Assembly (NCBI RefSeq): GCF_037969765.1
Contig: NZ_CP150207.1
Coordinates: 2,528,001-2,592,000, forward strand
DNA length: 64,000 nucleotides
Source of the DNA: Paenibacillus sp. FSL W8-0186
GTDB taxonomy: Bacteria; Bacillota; Bacilli; Paenibacillales; Paenibacillaceae
Direction: 5' to 3'
Under the pieces are notes generated by a model that made no database searches, was not told where the DNA came from, and was given only the letters and a program-made list of their open reading frames with translations. Of this stretch, positions 36,307 to 45,285 are shown piece by piece (within the stretch, counting starts at the first letter, position 1; every line of letters starts with the position of its first letter). Position numbers and translations under genes: made by a program.

Positions 36307-37020
36307 ATGTTATTGGAATGGGAAATTATTATGAAGCTGTTTATCGCGCTTCTGTTCGGTTTGTTTATCGGCATTGACCGCCAGTTGAAGCAGAAGCCGC
36401 TGGGCATTAAGACGAGCATGGTCATTTGTATCGCGAGCTGTCTGGTGACCATCGTCTCTATACAATCGTTTCACAAATTCGCCGGACCGGATCATCCGAA
36501 TATGGACCCGATGCGCCTGGCAGCGCAAATTGTCAGCGGTATTGGTTTTCTCGGCGCCGGGGTTATTCTGCGGAGAAGCAATGAAGGCATTTCCGGACTT
36601 ACGTCGGCAGCGATGATATGGGCGGCGTCGGGCATCGGGATCGCAATTGGCGCCGGATTTTATCTTGAAGCAGCGCTGGCGGTTGTCCTGCTCATTTTGG
36701 CGGTGAATTTCATTCCTTATATGATCAAATGGCTTGGACCCTATAAACTGAATCAACGCGATGTCTCCGTCAAAATCGTGATGGAGGATCGAGGCAACGT
36801 TACGGATCTGATCCGGATCATTGAACGGAAGGAAGAGAAGGGATCAGCAGCGAAATGGAACCGTCATCGCATACGCCGTTTAAAAATTAAAGATTTGGAG
36901 GAGGGCCGTCAGCGTATTGATATGGTCATCTCGGCCTCGGAGCGGGAATACACGACGGAAATATACCATTTTGTGCGCCAAATCGATCATGTCATCAGTG
37001 TTGAAGTGGAAAATTTGTAG
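36307..37020 (+). CDS. MgtC/SapB-family membrane protein
   Basis: 237 residues. About five membrane helices in residues 1-145 carry the family motifs GLFIGIDRQLKQKPLGIKTSM and GIGFLGAGVILR, with TSAAMIWAASGIGIAIGAGFY. A cytosolic ACT-like tail of about 90 residues follows. MgtC proteins help cells at low magnesium or in acid by modulating ATP synthase or other targets; the role in Gram-positives is less clear. The ATG has a CAGGAGGAGATTACG site. It precedes the VanRS-like pair by 130 bp but is probably separate from it. Confidence 0.87.
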   Translation: MLLEWEIIMKLFIALLFGLFIGIDRQLKQKPLGIKTSMVICIASCLVTIVSIQSFHKFAGPDHPNMDPMRLAAQIVSGIGFLGAGVILRRSNEGISGLTSAAMIWAASGIGIAIGAGFYLEAALAVVLLILAVNFIPYMIKWLGPYKLNQRDVSVKIVMEDRGNVTDLIRIIERKEEKGSAAKWNRHRIRRLKIKDLEEGRQRIDMVISASEREYTTEIYHFVRQIDHVISVEVENL

Positions 37021-37152
37021 TGCTTGTAACTTTCCAATGGATCCGCCCGTTTGTAAGATAATCAGAAAGTTATTCATAATTAGGCGGTTCGGTCATGGTA
37101 TGATAGAACTAACTTGGTTTATTCGAACAATCACCAAAGGATGGATTATTGG

Positions 37153-37848
37153 ATGAGCAAACAAATTTTAATCGTAGACGATGATGAGAAGATTGCAAAG
37201 CTGATCGAGATATATTTGCTGAATGAAGGCTATTCCGTATTTAAGGCCGACAATGGACTGGATGCTCTTGACATTGTGGAGCGTGATCCCATAGATCTGG
37301 TTATCCTGGATATTATGATGCCGGGCATGGACGGAATTACCGTGTGCATGAAAATCAGGGAGACGCGAACCACGCCGATATTGATGCTCAGCGCCAAGGA
37401 CGGGGATATGGACAAAATAACAGGCCTTATGACCGGGGCTGACGATTATATGGTGAAGCCGTTCAATCCCCTAGAGCTGATTGCGCGGGTCAAATCGCTG
37501 CTGCGCCGCTCCTCTTACAGCATGCAGCCTACGCAGCCTTCGCAGGATCATATCATCAATCTGGGGTCCCTGCAAATCGACAAAGAGACGCATACGGCGA
37601 CGGTCGATGGCCGGGCAGTCAAGCTGACGCCAATTGAATTCAATATCCTGTTTCTGCTGGCTAGTCACCCCGGCCGGGTGTTCGGCTCGGAGGAGATATT
37701 CGAGCTGATTTGGAAAGACAAGTACTTTGAGAGCAACAACTCGGTAACCGTTCATATCAGCCGGCTGAGGGATAAGCTGGAGAAAGAAATGGACGGCGAA
37801 AAGCTGATTCGCACCGTTTGGGGGGTTGGCTACAAAATTGAAAGCTAG
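37153..37848 (+). CDS. OmpR-family response regulator (VanR-like)
   Basis: 231 residues: a receiver with phospho-acceptor D53 (VILDIMMPGMDG) and a winged-helix DNA-binding domain (LTPIEFNILFLLASHPGRVFG ... VTVHISRLRDKLE ... GVGYKIES). The closest resemblance is to the VanR/YycF-type OmpR subgroup, common in envelope-stress control. ATG 37153 is 13 codons inside the open frame; AAAGGATGG precedes it. The kinase gene follows, overlapping its end, so the two form a pair. Confidence 0.88.
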   Translation: MSKQILIVDDDEKIAKLIEIYLLNEGYSVFKADNGLDALDIVERDPIDLVILDIMMPGMDGITVCMKIRETRTTPILMLSAKDGDMDKITGLMTGADDYMVKPFNPLELIARVKSLLRRSSYSMQPTQPSQDHIINLGSLQIDKETHTATVDGRAVKLTPIEFNILFLLASHPGRVFGSEEIFELIWKDKYFESNNSVTVHISRLRDKLEKEMDGEKLIRTVWGVGYKIES

Positions 37849-38935
37849 CCTCAGATTTCTAACGTGGCTGTTATGGACTGTAGTCACTTCCATTGTTGCC
37901 CTGCTTATTTTGGTATTGGTAGCGAAGCTGTTCTACGCCTTATTCCCGTGGGTGACTATCGGTTATGTGCTTAGCTGGGTGAACCGGAATATCGGATATC
38001 CTGATGCCTACTACATTACGGGCGTCCCCATCCTCCTGCTGTTTGCACTCTATTTCTACCGGCGCAGCATTCGCCGTCATGAGGAGAAGTATTTGGCGCT
38101 TCTGATCGAAGAGGTGCACCGGATCGAGGAGGGAACCACGCACAAAATTCCAATTGAGAACGTTGGGAAATTGGGCCAGCTGGCGACGGACATCAACCGC
38201 ATGGTCGATCGCCTGCGCACCTCTATGGAGGAGGAGAGGCGGGCGGAGCAAACGAAAAATGAGCTCATTACGAACGTTTCCCATGATCTGCGCACGCCGC
38301 TGACGTCAATTACCGGATATTTGGGATTGATAGAACAGGACCGGTACAAGGACGAGGTGGAGCTTCGCTATTACGTCGGCATGGCCTATGAAGAATCTCT
38401 TCGCCTTAAGCAGCTGCTTCAGGATTTATTTGAGTTTACAAGGCTGCAGAACAAAGAAATGAAGTTATACAAAAGCCGGATCAATCTGGTTGAAATGCTT
38501 CATCAAATTACGGCGCACTTCGGCTGGCAGCTGCAGGAGAGCGATATGGAGTGCCGGCTCTGTTTCGCAGAGCAGCAGCTCTATGTCATTGCTGATGGGG
38601 ACAAGCTGCGCAGAGTATACGAGAATTTGATCGTCAATGCTATCCGTTATGGCAGCGAAGGAAAATATATCGATATTCGCGGCCGCGTGGAAGGAGATCA
38701 GGTCATAACCGAGGTAATCAACTACGGCGAGCCGATTCCGGAATCGGATCTACCCCATTTGTTCGACCGGTTCTACCGGGTCGAGAAATCGCGCGCCACG
38801 AATACAGGAGGCTCCGGCATTGGTCTGGCAATTGCGAAGCATATCGTCGATCTTCATCAAGGTGAAATCTTTGCGGACAGCGACGAAGACCGGACCGCAT
38901 TTACCGTCAAGTTATCAAGGAAATCGAAGCCTTAG
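37838..38935 (+). CDS. Sensor histidine kinase (VanS-like)
   Basis: About 365 residues: two membrane helices (about 5-30 and 55-75) with a short outer loop, a HAMP-like linker, the H box ELITNVSHDLRTPLTSITGYL and an ATPase domain with N (YENLIVNAIRYG), G1 and the G2 motif GGSGIGLAIAKHIVDLHQG. It is translationally overlapped with the VanR-like gene. The start is uncertain: TTG 37838 has GGGGGG about 12 bases upstream, and TTG 37826 is nearer but too close to it; the frame is open from 37826. It most likely phosphorylates the overlapping regulator gene's product. Signal unknown; VanS relatives sense cell-wall damage. Confidence 0.85.
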   Translation: MKASLRFLTWLLWTVVTSIVALLILVLVAKLFYALFPWVTIGYVLSWVNRNIGYPDAYYITGVPILLLFALYFYRRSIRRHEEKYLALLIEEVHRIEEGTTHKIPIENVGKLGQLATDINRMVDRLRTSMEEERRAEQTKNELITNVSHDLRTPLTSITGYLGLIEQDRYKDEVELRYYVGMAYEESLRLKQLLQDLFEFTRLQNKEMKLYKSRINLVEMLHQITAHFGWQLQESDMECRLCFAEQQLYVIADGDKLRRVYENLIVNAIRYGSEGKYIDIRGRVEGDQVITEVINYGEPIPESDLPHLFDRFYRVEKSRATNTGGSGIGLAIAKHIVDLHQGEIFADSDEDRTAFTVKLSRKSKP

Positions 38936-38962
38936 CAATGTTGTTGAAGGAGCATAATTACG

Positions 38963-40096
38963 ATGAGGGTAATCTTGGTAGATGATGAAAGGCTGGCCTT
39001 GGATTATTTGGAGCGTCAGCTGATGAAGCTTGATGAAGTAGTGATTCTAGGGAAATACACCAATCCATTCGAGGGCAAAGAGCAAATATTGCAGCAGGAT
39101 GTAGACGTTATTTTCCTCGACATCAGCCTGCCTGAAATTAACGGAATCGAGCTGGCGGAGCAAATTTTAGAGAAGAAGCCGGACATGCATATCGTATTCG
39201 TGACGGCTTATAACGAACATGCGGTAAAAGCATTCGAGCTGAATGCCTTGGATTATATTGTCAAACCTATTATTGCCGAACGATTAGCCATCACGATGGA
39301 ACGCGTCAAGTCGCGGAGGGTTCTGGTCTCCAAACAGCAGGAGGTGCCGCGGAAGGAAGAGCATATTCGGCTCAATGTACTGAGGCAGGTTACGATTGAG
39401 ACCTCCCCTGGGCAATTTTCCATCATGCAGTGGCGAACCTCCAAGGCGCAGGAGCTTTTTCTGTACCTGCTTCAGCATCGAGGGCAGCTGGTTCGAAAGT
39501 CGGCCTTGATCGATTTACTCTGGCCCGAATACGAGATGGATAAAGTATACTCCCAGCTATACACAGCGGTTTATCATATTCGTAAAACACTGGAGCCGTT
39601 CGGGGAACGATTTCAAATTGCCAACGCAACGGAAGGCTACATTCTGAAAATTCAAAATGTCGTTCTTGATGTGGAACAGTGGGAGTCACAGCTTGCATCG
39701 CTCTATCCCCCAACCTTGGAACGTGTAGATCGATGCTCTGAAGCTATAAGGCAGTACACAGGACATTATTTGCAGGAACATGATTACTGGTGGGCGGAGA
39801 GCGAGCGCCAGCGGCTTAAGGAGCTTTGGCTTGAGGCCTCATATGCAGTCGCTGCTCTGTATGAGCGCGCGGGGCTTCTTGATCAAGCAATCAACAGCTA
39901 TAGCGCTATTTGCAGGCAGCATGCTCTAGAGGAAGAAGCTTATTTTGCCCTGATGAAAATCCATCATTCCATGAACTATCCCCATCTGGTCGAGCGGGAA
40001 TATGATATGCTTACCCGGATCTACCAGGAAGAGCTGAATGAGGAGCCAAGCCCTCACATCATCAAATGGTTTAAGCAGAATATGATTGAGCAATAG
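38963..40096 (+). CDS. Receiver-SARP transcription activator (response regulator with BTAD)
   Basis: 377 residues in three parts: a receiver with D53 (FLDISLPEINGIE) and KP at about 103, a winged-helix DNA-binding unit of the SARP type at about 150-230 (ELFLYLLQHRGQLVRKSALIDLLWPE), then a bacterial transcriptional activation domain with TPR-like helices to the C terminus (YAVAALYERAGLLDQAINSYSAI). The ATG has GAAGGAGCATAATTACG. SARP-type activators bind repeats near the -35, and three promoters just downstream share a 17-bp motif, so it is a good candidate for their activator. The likely kinase is encoded at 45.3 kb. The link is inferred. Confidence 0.88.
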   Translation: MRVILVDDERLALDYLERQLMKLDEVVILGKYTNPFEGKEQILQQDVDVIFLDISLPEINGIELAEQILEKKPDMHIVFVTAYNEHAVKAFELNALDYIVKPIIAERLAITMERVKSRRVLVSKQQEVPRKEEHIRLNVLRQVTIETSPGQFSIMQWRTSKAQELFLYLLQHRGQLVRKSALIDLLWPEYEMDKVYSQLYTAVYHIRKTLEPFGERFQIANATEGYILKIQNVVLDVEQWESQLASLYPPTLERVDRCSEAIRQYTGHYLQEHDYWWAESERQRLKELWLEASYAVAALYERAGLLDQAINSYSAICRQHALEEEAYFALMKIHHSMNYPHLVEREYDMLTRIYQEELNEEPSPHIIKWFKQNMIEQ

Positions 40097-40110
40097 TCAT
40101 TTCTATAGTC

Positions 40111-40131
40111 GCCGGTGTGCGGCTTTTTTTG
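40111..40131 (+). terminator. Short terminator after the SARP gene
   Basis: GCCG-GTGTG-CGGC stem with preceding AGTC, followed by seven T. Weak stem but a good U tract. Confidence 0.7.
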
Positions 40132-40155
40132 TATGTGCGGAGTCTTTGTTCAATT

Positions 40156-40188
40156 GTTTAGAAATTGTATAGGCCAGTTTTCTATGAT
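40156..40188 (+). promoter_or_regulatory. Shared activator motif and -10, gene at 40.2 kb
   Basis: GTTTAGAAATTGTATAG (40156-40172) with TATGAT (40183-40188) as -10, exactly 27 bp from motif start. Two other promoters nearby (40733 and 44454) have the same arrangement. No good -35 is present, as expected for an activator-dependent promoter. Confidence 0.65.
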
Positions 40189-40234
40189 GGAGACAAGAAT
40201 ATTTGACATACAAAAATTGGGGGAAGAGCTGCAC

Positions 40235-40702
40235 ATGAAATTGATTCGTAACTTTAGACATCGTTCAACTATTGTTTCCAAAGGCTTGGATCTCCTTTCT
40301 ATGAAGGAAGTCGAAATTGCTAGGGATAAGCATGCCAACTACGGAAGAGGCTATTACATTAATTTTGAAGGGCAGATGCTTGGCATCGTCGCTACGCCGA
40401 AAGGTCCTTTATTCTTCTGCAACGAGGACACTTACCTCCTGAAGGATAATTTTAAAATTCAATTGCTGCACCATGGCCAAGAGAATACATTCTTGTTCAC
40501 CTGGAAAGGGGAAACCAAGCTGCGCATCGCATACTCCCGCAAGTTGTACCGAAAAGGAGACGAGTGGGTGGATGATATGGTGCAGGATTTCTTTACTTGG
40601 CTTGCCATGGCCGTCAAACGGAAGAAATTTTACAGTTTCTATACTTTAAAAGAAGATGAGCTTCAGGAAAACGATGTAATTTTGCTGAAAATGGCTCAAT
40701 AA
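40235..40702 (+). CDS. Protein of 155 residues, unknown
   Basis: ATG 40235 is chosen because GGGGGAAGAG lies about 10 bases upstream; the frame is open about 40 codons further but without a site, and the promoter motif lies within that stretch. The protein is basic, begins MKLIRNFRHRSTIVSKGLD, has an alpha/beta middle and ends KLLM-like ILLKMAQ. No signal peptide, membrane span or known motif. The gene lies between the SARP regulator and the LPXTG adhesin and shares their promoter motif, so it probably belongs to the same regulon. Confidence 0.7.
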   Translation: MKLIRNFRHRSTIVSKGLDLLSMKEVEIARDKHANYGRGYYINFEGQMLGIVATPKGPLFFCNEDTYLLKDNFKIQLLHHGQENTFLFTWKGETKLRIAYSRKLYRKGDEWVDDMVQDFFTWLAMAVKRKKFYSFYTLKEDELQENDVILLKMAQ

Positions 40703-40732
40703 CAAGCTTTTACGACCGCATCCATCCTGTTT

Positions 40733-40765
40733 GTTGAGAATTTGTCTAGTCTGATTTTGTAGTAT
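40733..40765 (+). promoter_or_regulatory. Shared activator motif and -10, LPXTG adhesin gene
   Basis: GTTGAGAATTTGTCTAG (40733-40749) and -10-like TAGTAT (40760-40765), 27 bp from motif start. It is the middle copy of three and the least perfect at the -10. Confidence 0.6.
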
Positions 40766-40857
40766 AGGATTGCCACTGAAGAAACCGATGAAGGGGGGGA
40801 TAATTCAGTAGATCCTTGACAAGGAAGACAAGTTCTAAATAGGAGACGGGTTAAAGT

Positions 40858-43800
40858 ATGAGAAAAAAAGGTTTTGTATTACTGGTAGCCGCCATGCTGT
40901 TTCTACACAGCATCCTAGGTCCCGGACTTGCATCGGCGAACACGCCCCTGGGCAGCTCCAGTAACAGTAAGAGCATTCTGACCAAGGTCACGCTGAAGGA
41001 TGGGACAGGCAGCGTCATTGACGCCGTCTATAATCCGAATGCCGACCCGGTGGTCATGGGAGCACCGGTGACCCTGGAATATGAATGGGAGCTTGAGAAC
41101 GGTCATGATTACGTAGCCGGGAGCACGTTTGAGTTCGATATTCCACAGGAATTCGAGCTGTACAACAGCGTAAATGGCATTCTCGAAATTAGCGGCTTAG
41201 AAATCGGCAAGTTTGCCGCCTCCAAAAACGGCCATGTGATTGTTACCTTCGATGAAGATGTGAGCGGGTACTCTGACGTGGGCGGGACGATTATTTTCAA
41301 CACCAATTTTAGCAAGACTTCAATAACTGGCAGTACCGAGGTGGCTATTCCGTTTCCGGTTCGCGGGGGGCAACAGGTAGCGATTGTTCATTTCAAGCCT
41401 GAAAAGGGATCGCTGCTTGAAAAGAGCGGCTCGGCTGCGGGGGATAAACAGATTCACTGGTCGATCGATGTCAACACTTTGCTTGAACGAATTGATCAGG
41501 CTGTAATCACGGATGAGACACCCCCGGGCCTATCTCTGGATGTTTCCTCAATCCAAGTTCATAAGTTGAACGTTAACGTGGACGGCAGCACACAGCTTGG
41601 GGCTCCGGTTCTATCAGGCTACACGCTCGATACACAGTCCCTGGACGGCTTTAGAATCGAATTTGACAGCACGCTCGATTCGGCATATCGGATAACGTAT
41701 ACGACGAATGTCGGCAACGGCGATGAGACGAGCTTCACAAATACGGCGAAGCTGACGGGAAGCAAATCTGCTGAAGCATCAAAAACTGTGCCGATTCAGC
41801 GCCCCGAGGTATTGAGCAAGAGATTTGAGAGCTATGACGAGCAGACTCGAACAATGACCTGGGTGATCGAATATAACTTCAGAGGCAAGTATATTCCGCA
41901 GGGAATTTTGGAAGACCGTTTTAATGACACTCAGGAATTGGTCGCGGGAACGCTTGAAGTTCGCGATCGGGAAACGGGCACGCTTCTGAGCGAAGGAACG
42001 GGCAATGATTACACGCTCTCCCTTGTTTCGGCGGCGAACGGCAAAACTGGCTTCGATCTGAAATTTAATGCTCCTATCGATTCCGGTTATATCATTAAAT
42101 ATGATACTAAGGCCATTGGGAGAGTCCTGAAAGATGAATTGGTCGAAAACACGGTAACTACGGATGTCTACGGTTATAAAACAGCCTCTGGGATACATAA
42201 GAACCTGGTCATCCAGAAAGCTCATGTTGCGACGGATTACAATGCTAAAGAGGCATCCTGGAGCATCGAGATCAATAAAGACAACTACACGATGAAGGAT
42301 GTTGTGATCACCGATAAATTTGTGAATAGCGGCCAGCAATTCAAGCCGGGGTCGTTAGTGGTTAAAGATCAACACGGCACGGTCTTGTCCGCTCCAGCGG
42401 ATTACGAGTTTGCCGCTGCCTCGCCGGATATGAAGCAAGGGTTCACGATTGACTTTAAACAGCCGATCAGCGGAGCGCATACGGTAACGTATGTGACGTA
42501 TTTCAATCCGGAATGGAAGGATAACGGTGATGTTACAAGGTTCCTTAACCGGGCGACGATTACAGGGGAAGAAGCGGGCGGCACGCTTGTAAACGTTACT
42601 GCGGAAGCTACGCTTTGGCCGGACGGTCTGACCCAGACCAACGGTTCCAAATCGGGAGAATACGATCCGAGAACCAAAGAGGTCACTTGGACGATTCGCG
42701 CAAATTATAATAAGAAGTCCCTGACTGGCGCGGTCATCACAGACGTGCTGAAACAGGGGCAAAAGTATGTCGACGGTTCTTTGGAAGTGTATGAAATGAC
42801 CTTGACCGGAGGCTGGAATGGAACGTCCAGGGGCAATCCGGTTGACCCGGCGAAGTACACCTTGACGCCACCGACCGAAGCCAACGGAAATGAGCTGCAA
42901 GTTTCATTCAGCACGATGGATGATAAGACACCTTACTGGATCGAATTTAAAACGAGCCTTCAGGATAGTGTCATTATCGATAAAGGCGCGGTAGAGAATG
43001 AAGCAATGTTCCAAGAGGGAAATAGCACCCTGACAACCTGGAAAGGCAGTGCATCCATACCGCAAGGCGGAGAGTTTGTATCCAAAGGCGGAGAGCAAAA
43101 CGACGATAGAATTGATTGGACGATTTATATCAACCGCGGACAATCCTATGTCGAGGATGCCAAAATCATTGACGAGCCGACACCGAATCAGGTGCTGGTC
43201 GAGGATTCTTTCCGTTTGTACAAAGCAAAGGTTGGCGCCAGCGGAGTTAGCACCGATATAACGGGCTTGACGCCGCTTCAGGAAGGTGTCGATTATACGC
43301 TGGTCATCGCTACGGACGATTCGGGGAACTTTGAATTGTTGTTCAACACTCCGATATCTGAAGCGTACATTTTAAAATACCAATCGTTAATTGATGCAGG
43401 TAACGGTGATGCTATCGGCAATAAGGTTCATTTTGAAGGAACCGGCATCAAGACGGATAAGATGGTTTCCAACAAAGAGATTATCGTGCGAACTTCTGGA
43501 GGATCGGGTACGGGCTCTGGAATTCGAGGCAATCTGGAAATAACCAAGGTTGATCAGGGTGATGCCTCCCAAGTGCTGGAAGGCGCTGTTTTCGTATTGC
43601 AGGATGCCAAGGGTAAAAGACCGGCGATCACGAAAACGACGGATGTCGATGGCAAAGCGTTATTTACCGATTTGCTATATGGTGACTATGTACTGGAAGA
43701 GCTGCAGGCTCCTGCAGGCTACGAACTGCTTGACGCTCCGATCAGTGTCACAATAGACTCCAGTATTAAGGCCGACGGTAATGTTAAGAGAGTGGCTGTT

Positions 43801-44400
43801 GCCAATGAAAAAGAGGCGGAACCACCAGTAACACCGCCGGTAACGCCACCGGTAGAACCGCCGGTAGAACCGCCGGTAGAACCGCCGGTAGAACCGCCGG
43901 TAACACCGCCGGTAGAACCACCGGTAACACCGCCGGTAGAACCACCGGTAACACCTCCAGTAACACCTCCGGTAGAGCCTCCGGTAACACCACCGGTGAT
44001 ATCACCTGGGAAACCGCCAGTAACTCTGCCGGTAACACCGCCAGTTACCACGCCGGAAGAGCCGGAAAACCCGGCAGAACCTCAGGAGCCCGTGGAGAAC
44101 GGTGAGGACGGTGAGGACGGTGAGGACGGCGAATCTGCCGAAAATGCCTCGACTGGCGAGGGCAATCCGCCTCAATCTGGGGCAGGTGGTCAGAACCATG
44201 AAGAACAAACGAATGCCAATGACGGTAAAAATGTGTCAGGAGCTGGTGAAGGAGCCCAGGATCATCCGAGTAAATCGAAAATGGGTGTGACCAAGCTGCC
44301 GAAAACGGGAGAAAGCTCTGATCTTCCTTACTATGCAGCAGGATTGGCAATCATTGCCGCCGGAATTTATTTGCGGCGTAGAACAACCAAACAAGCTTAG
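40858..44400 (+). CDS. LPXTG wall-anchored adhesin with repeated collagen-binding-type domains
   Basis: 1180 residues. A signal peptide (to about residue 28, ASA) is followed by an Ig-like N-terminal region and five related modules of 110-130 residues, each starting with a W-x-I-x-x-N strand and VITD-like turn (WSIDVN, WVIEYN, WSIEIN, WTIRAN, WTIYIN), as in Collagen_bind/adhesin stalks. A CnaB/SpaA-type domain (GNLEITKVDQGD ... LEELQAPAGY) likely forms a Lys-Asn isopeptide. A Pro-rich PVTPP/PVEPP repeat tract and acidic linker lead to the sortase signal LPKTG, a membrane helix and RRRTTKQA. The gene is followed by a terminator and by a sortase gene. Its ligand is not predictable. Confidence 0.9.
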   Translation: MRKKGFVLLVAAMLFLHSILGPGLASANTPLGSSSNSKSILTKVTLKDGTGSVIDAVYNPNADPVVMGAPVTLEYEWELENGHDYVAGSTFEFDIPQEFELYNSVNGILEISGLEIGKFAASKNGHVIVTFDEDVSGYSDVGGTIIFNTNFSKTSITGSTEVAIPFPVRGGQQVAIVHFKPEKGSLLEKSGSAAGDKQIHWSIDVNTLLERIDQAVITDETPPGLSLDVSSIQVHKLNVNVDGSTQLGAPVLSGYTLDTQSLDGFRIEFDSTLDSAYRITYTTNVGNGDETSFTNTAKLTGSKSAEASKTVPIQRPEVLSKRFESYDEQTRTMTWVIEYNFRGKYIPQGILEDRFNDTQELVAGTLEVRDRETGTLLSEGTGNDYTLSLVSAANGKTGFDLKFNAPIDSGYIIKYDTKAIGRVLKDELVENTVTTDVYGYKTASGIHKNLVIQKAHVATDYNAKEASWSIEINKDNYTMKDVVITDKFVNSGQQFKPGSLVVKDQHGTVLSAPADYEFAAASPDMKQGFTIDFKQPISGAHTVTYVTYFNPEWKDNGDVTRFLNRATITGEEAGGTLVNVTAEATLWPDGLTQTNGSKSGEYDPRTKEVTWTIRANYNKKSLTGAVITDVLKQGQKYVDGSLEVYEMTLTGGWNGTSRGNPVDPAKYTLTPPTEANGNELQVSFSTMDDKTPYWIEFKTSLQDSVIIDKGAVENEAMFQEGNSTLTTWKGSASIPQGGEFVSKGGEQNDDRIDWTIYINRGQSYVEDAKIIDEPTPNQVLVEDSFRLYKAKVGASGVSTDITGLTPLQEGVDYTLVIATDDSGNFELLFNTPISEAYILKYQSLIDAGNGDAIGNKVHFEGTGIKTDKMVSNKEIIVRTSGGSGTGSGIRGNLEITKVDQGDASQVLEGAVFVLQDAKGKRPAITKTTDVDGKALFTDLLYGDYVLEELQAPAGYELLDAPISVTIDSSIKADGNVKRVAVANEKEAEPPVTPPVTPPVEPPVEPPVEPPVEPPVTPPVEPPVTPPVEPPVTPPVTPPVEPPVTPPVISPGKPPVTLPVTPPVTTPEEPENPAEPQEPVENGEDGEDGEDGESAENASTGEGNPPQSGAGGQNHEEQTNANDGKNVSGAGEGAQDHPSKSKMGVTKLPKTGESSDLPYYAAGLAIIAAGIYLRRRTTKQA
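43816..44054 (+). repeat. In-frame proline-rich repeats (PVTPP/PVEPP)
   Basis: About 240 bases of tandem near-identical 15-base units encoding PPVTP/PPVEP. The array sits between the CnaB domain and the LPXTG signal, as a wall-spanning spacer. Copy number is likely to vary between strains by slippage. Confidence 0.85.
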
Positions 44401-44404
44401 ATGA

Positions 44405-44447
44405 AGAATCCTTTCTCGGCAATTGCCGGGAAAGGATTTTTTTGTTC
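44405..44447 (+). terminator. Terminator after the adhesin gene
   Basis: Stem AATCCTTTC-T-CGGCA / TGCCG-G-GAAAGGATT followed by TTTTTTTG. The sortase gene downstream has its own promoter motif. Confidence 0.88.
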
Positions 44448-44453
44448 ATTAAA

Positions 44454-44486
44454 GTTGAGAAATTGTATAGAAACAGATTGTATACT
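44454..44486 (+). promoter_or_regulatory. Shared activator motif and -10, sortase gene
   Basis: GTTGAGAAATTGTATAG (44454-44470) and TATACT (44481-44486), 27 bp from motif start. Best copy of the three; a second, weaker ATTGTATA overlaps the -10. Confidence 0.65.
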
Positions 44487-44533
44487 GGGCAAATCAAACT
44501 AGAAACAAGAATGGATAGACAGGAGTACAGGAT

Positions 44534-45220
44534 ATGCGTAAGTTAGCGTACGTTTTGATTGTTACTGGAATATGCATTGTTTTATATCCCAAATTGAGCG
44601 TGTTGTACAGCGAGTACAAACAGGAAATGCTTCTGCAGGATATTGAAAACGCTGAGCAAAGCCGCAGGCAAGCAGACAACGTTGATCTAAAGAGCCTGCA
44701 ATCAAGCTATGCGCAGGTATCCCAGTGGCTGGAAGAAATGAATACGGAGTCTGAGCCGGCGATTGCCCATACGAAGCTTAATAATTTTGATGAGGAAGAG
44801 GGGGTGGGGACGATCTTCATCGATGTTATTGATTTGAAACTGCCGATCTTGGAAGGCGCTACTAAGCAAAATTTGCAGCATGCGGCCGCGCATATGACGG
44901 AGACCGCTCCCCTTGGACATGTCGGTAATGCAGCTATAGCTGCGCATCGTTCCCGGACAGCCGGAAGGTTGTTCAATCGGCTGGATGAGGTTAAAGTAGG
45001 AGATGAAATAATCGTTCGTTCCAAGGGAGAGCAGTTCGTATACACGGTGTACGAAATTTCAGTTGTCGAGCCAACCGATGTTTCCGTGCTGGACAATCGC
45101 GGCAGCGAGAGGACGCTCACCTTAATTACTTGCGATCCGCTGGTTAACCCTACCCATCGACTGATTGTTCATGCCAAGCAGGACGTCCGTGAAGGCGGAC
45201 AAGCAGCGGGAAATGAGTAG
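44534..45220 (+). CDS. Sortase, class C/D-like
   Basis: 228 residues. One N-terminal membrane helix (LAYVLIVTGICIVLYPKLSVLY), a helical linker and a sortase beta-barrel. Catalytic His is in AIAAHRS (about 138), Cys in TLITCDP (about 196) and Arg in THRLIV (about 207). The TLxTC and lack of a C-terminal membrane anchor put it between classes C and D. The ATG is preceded by ACAGGAGTACAGG. It lies directly after the LPXTG protein and shares its promoter motif, so that adhesin is the likely substrate. Confidence 0.88.
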   Translation: MRKLAYVLIVTGICIVLYPKLSVLYSEYKQEMLLQDIENAEQSRRQADNVDLKSLQSSYAQVSQWLEEMNTESEPAIAHTKLNNFDEEEGVGTIFIDVIDLKLPILEGATKQNLQHAAAHMTETAPLGHVGNAAIAAHRSRTAGRLFNRLDEVKVGDEIIVRSKGEQFVYTVYEISVVEPTDVSVLDNRGSERTLTLITCDPLVNPTHRLIVHAKQDVREGGQAAGNE

Positions 45221-45285
45221 ACTTCCCTTATCAATTTTGTTGTGAGGCATGGTCTACAATCTTACCATAAAGGAATTGTTGATCC

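Noticed and set aside
43049..43261. Short plus-strand ORF inside the adhesin
   Set aside because: Shadow of the LPXTG gene, with no site and no features.
43719..44051. Minus-strand ORF made of GGVTGGST repeats
   Set aside because: It is the antisense reading of the proline-rich repeat in the LPXTG gene.
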